A DNA stretch of 5,938 bases from Actinomycetes bacterium (GTDB lineage Bacteria > Actinomycetota > Acidimicrobiia > Acidimicrobiales > Acidimicrobiaceae). The position numbers and the translations under genes were made by a program. Position 1 is the first letter of the stretch. Each line of letters starts with the position of its first letter. The DNA lies in contig JAKBGL010000083.1 in NCBI GenBank assembly GCA_021833085.1, forward strand, positions 1 to 5,938, in the 5' to 3' direction. Positions 5,113-5,938 of the stretch are shown in pieces. Below the pieces are notes generated by a model, which searched no databases, was not told the DNA's origin, and worked only from the letters and a program-made list of their open reading frames with translations.

Positions 5113-5938
5113 TTGGACCTGGTTAGTCCTCACTTTATGGTTGGTGTGGTACTTTTTGACGACTTTGAACTCCTCGATGTCACCGGCCCGCTTGAGATCC
5201 TCGGTCACTTACCCGAGAACTTTGCAACTACGTTGATTGGGCAGTCAGAAAGACCCGTCAGGAGCACCCAAGGGATCGCGATTGTTCCAGACTGCACTCT
5301 ACTAGAGACACCGCCAGTTGACCTCCTAATCGTACCCGGAGGTCAAGGGACGAGGACCTTAGTCAATGATGTCGAGTTCTTGGCGTGGTTAAATACCTTT
5401 GGACACGAGGCAGATCTGATCGCCTCAATCTGTACGGGATCAGCACTCTTAGGCAAGGCTGGCCTCTTAGAGGGATACCGTGCCACCTCGAATAAGCGAG
5501 CTTTCGATTGGGTGCAAAGTGTGGCTCCCAACGTTGCCTGGGAACCTCATGCTCGATGGGTCGCGGATCGGGATCGATGGAGTTCGTCAGGAATTGCAGC
5601 TGGTCTGGATATGACATTAGCCTTGGTGGCATGTCTCATCGACGAATCCACGGCACTAGAACTTGCAAATAAGATTGAGTACGGTTGGCATACTGAGGCT
5701 AACTGGGATCCATTTTCCGAAGGCGGTTCGCCTGACAACGACGGCGGATCACGTCCGGTAATTACCGTCTTCCGATCACGGCTACGAAGCGACCATCAAG
5801 ACTATGAGCCCTTAGCACAAGAGTTAGAAAGCTTAGCTCGCGAACAACCAGGTTTTCTATCTTTCAAAACCTTCACGGCGGACGACGGTGAGCGCTGCTC
5901 CATCGTCGTCTTTAGCGATGCCAAGGCCCAACACGCAT
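5113..5938 (+). CDS. DJ-1/PfpI (isonitrile-hydratase-like) protein with C-terminal ABM domain, cut by window edge
   Basis: An open frame of 275 codons runs to the right edge. Residues 9-200 form a DJ-1/PfpI domain: the first strand and F-E-L-L-D-V-T-G-P-L-E (18-28, with E28), P-G-G-Q-G-T (75-80), and the nucleophile elbow S-I-C-T-G-S (105-110) with C107. The cysteine is followed by T-G rather than histidine, as in the isonitrile-hydratase-like branch rather than PfpI proteases or classic DJ-1. I-E-Y-G-W-H (188-193) and W-D-P-F (198-201) end the domain. A Gly/Asp/Ser-rich linker (about 203-214) leads to I-T-V-F-R-S-R-L-R (217-225) and P-G-F-L-S-F-K-T-F-T-A-D-D-G-E (246-260), which match the small ferredoxin-like ABM monooxygenase family (PF03992 type). 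About 35-45 residues of that domain are probably missing. No signal peptide or membrane segment is seen, so it is probably cytosolic. The substrate is unknown; isonitrile hydration is only one option for the first domain. The start is taken as TTG. Confidence 0.85.
   Translation, partial: MDLVSPHFMVGVVLFDDFELLDVTGPLEILGHLPENFATTLIGQSERPVRSTQGIAIVPDCTLLETPPVDLLIVPGGQGTRTLVNDVEFLAWLNTFGHEADLIASICTGSALLGKAGLLEGYRATSNKRAFDWVQSVAPNVAWEPHARWVADRDRWSSSGIAAGLDMTLALVACLIDESTALELANKIEYGWHTEANWDPFSEGGSPDNDGGSRPVITVFRSRLRSDHQDYEPLAQELESLAREQPGFLSFKTFTADDGERCSIVVFSDAKAQHA

Noticed and set aside
5343..5738. Minus-strand open frames opposite the DJ-1/PfpI gene
   Set aside because: The plus strand carries a continuous frame with family motifs, so the antisense frames are shadows.

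Overview
The window looks like a chromosomal segment of an actinobacterium. The main evidence is the gene order argS-lysA-hom on one strand with a tRNA-Arg beside argS, an arrangement typical of Actinomycetota, where thrC and thrB usually follow hom. Base composition is moderate (by eye a little under half G+C, not calculated), so this is not a classic high-GC actinomycete. A mid-GC lineage such as Acidimicrobiia or Nanopelagicales is possible, but that is inference. Three of the four genes begin with TTG behind good Shine-Dalgarno sequences.

Layout. Positions 1-4164 (minus strand) hold a tight operon read right to left: argS (arginyl-tRNA synthetase), lysA (diaminopimelate decarboxylase) and hom (homoserine dehydrogenase, which runs off the left edge). 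The argS stop codon directly abuts the lysA start, and 33 bp separate lysA from hom. LysA performs the last step of lysine synthesis. Hom makes homoserine for threonine and methionine from the same aspartate pool. ArgS charges tRNA-Arg. Positions 4165-4351 are a divergent control region, followed by a tRNA-Arg(CCG) gene on the plus strand (4352-4423). Positions 4424-5112 are about 690 bp with no convincing gene but several short inverted repeats. From 5113 to the right edge, a plus-strand gene encodes a DJ-1/PfpI protein of the isonitrile-hydratase-like branch, fused to the start of an antibiotic-biosynthesis-monooxygenase (ABM) domain.

The most striking observation is in argS. The gene is in one frame from end to end (542 codons including its stop) but is interrupted by TAG at codon 418 and TAA at codon 421. 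Both sit where the family has conserved tyrosines, in the Y-Y-V-Q-Y-A-H-A-R segment at the start of the anticodon-binding domain. Nothing is frameshifted, and the sequence on both sides still reads as good ArgS. This may be a sequencing or assembly error, a young pseudogene with another argS elsewhere, a split enzyme, or stop-codon readthrough. The window alone cannot decide, although TAG ends lysA and the full argS frame, which argues against general TAG reassignment.
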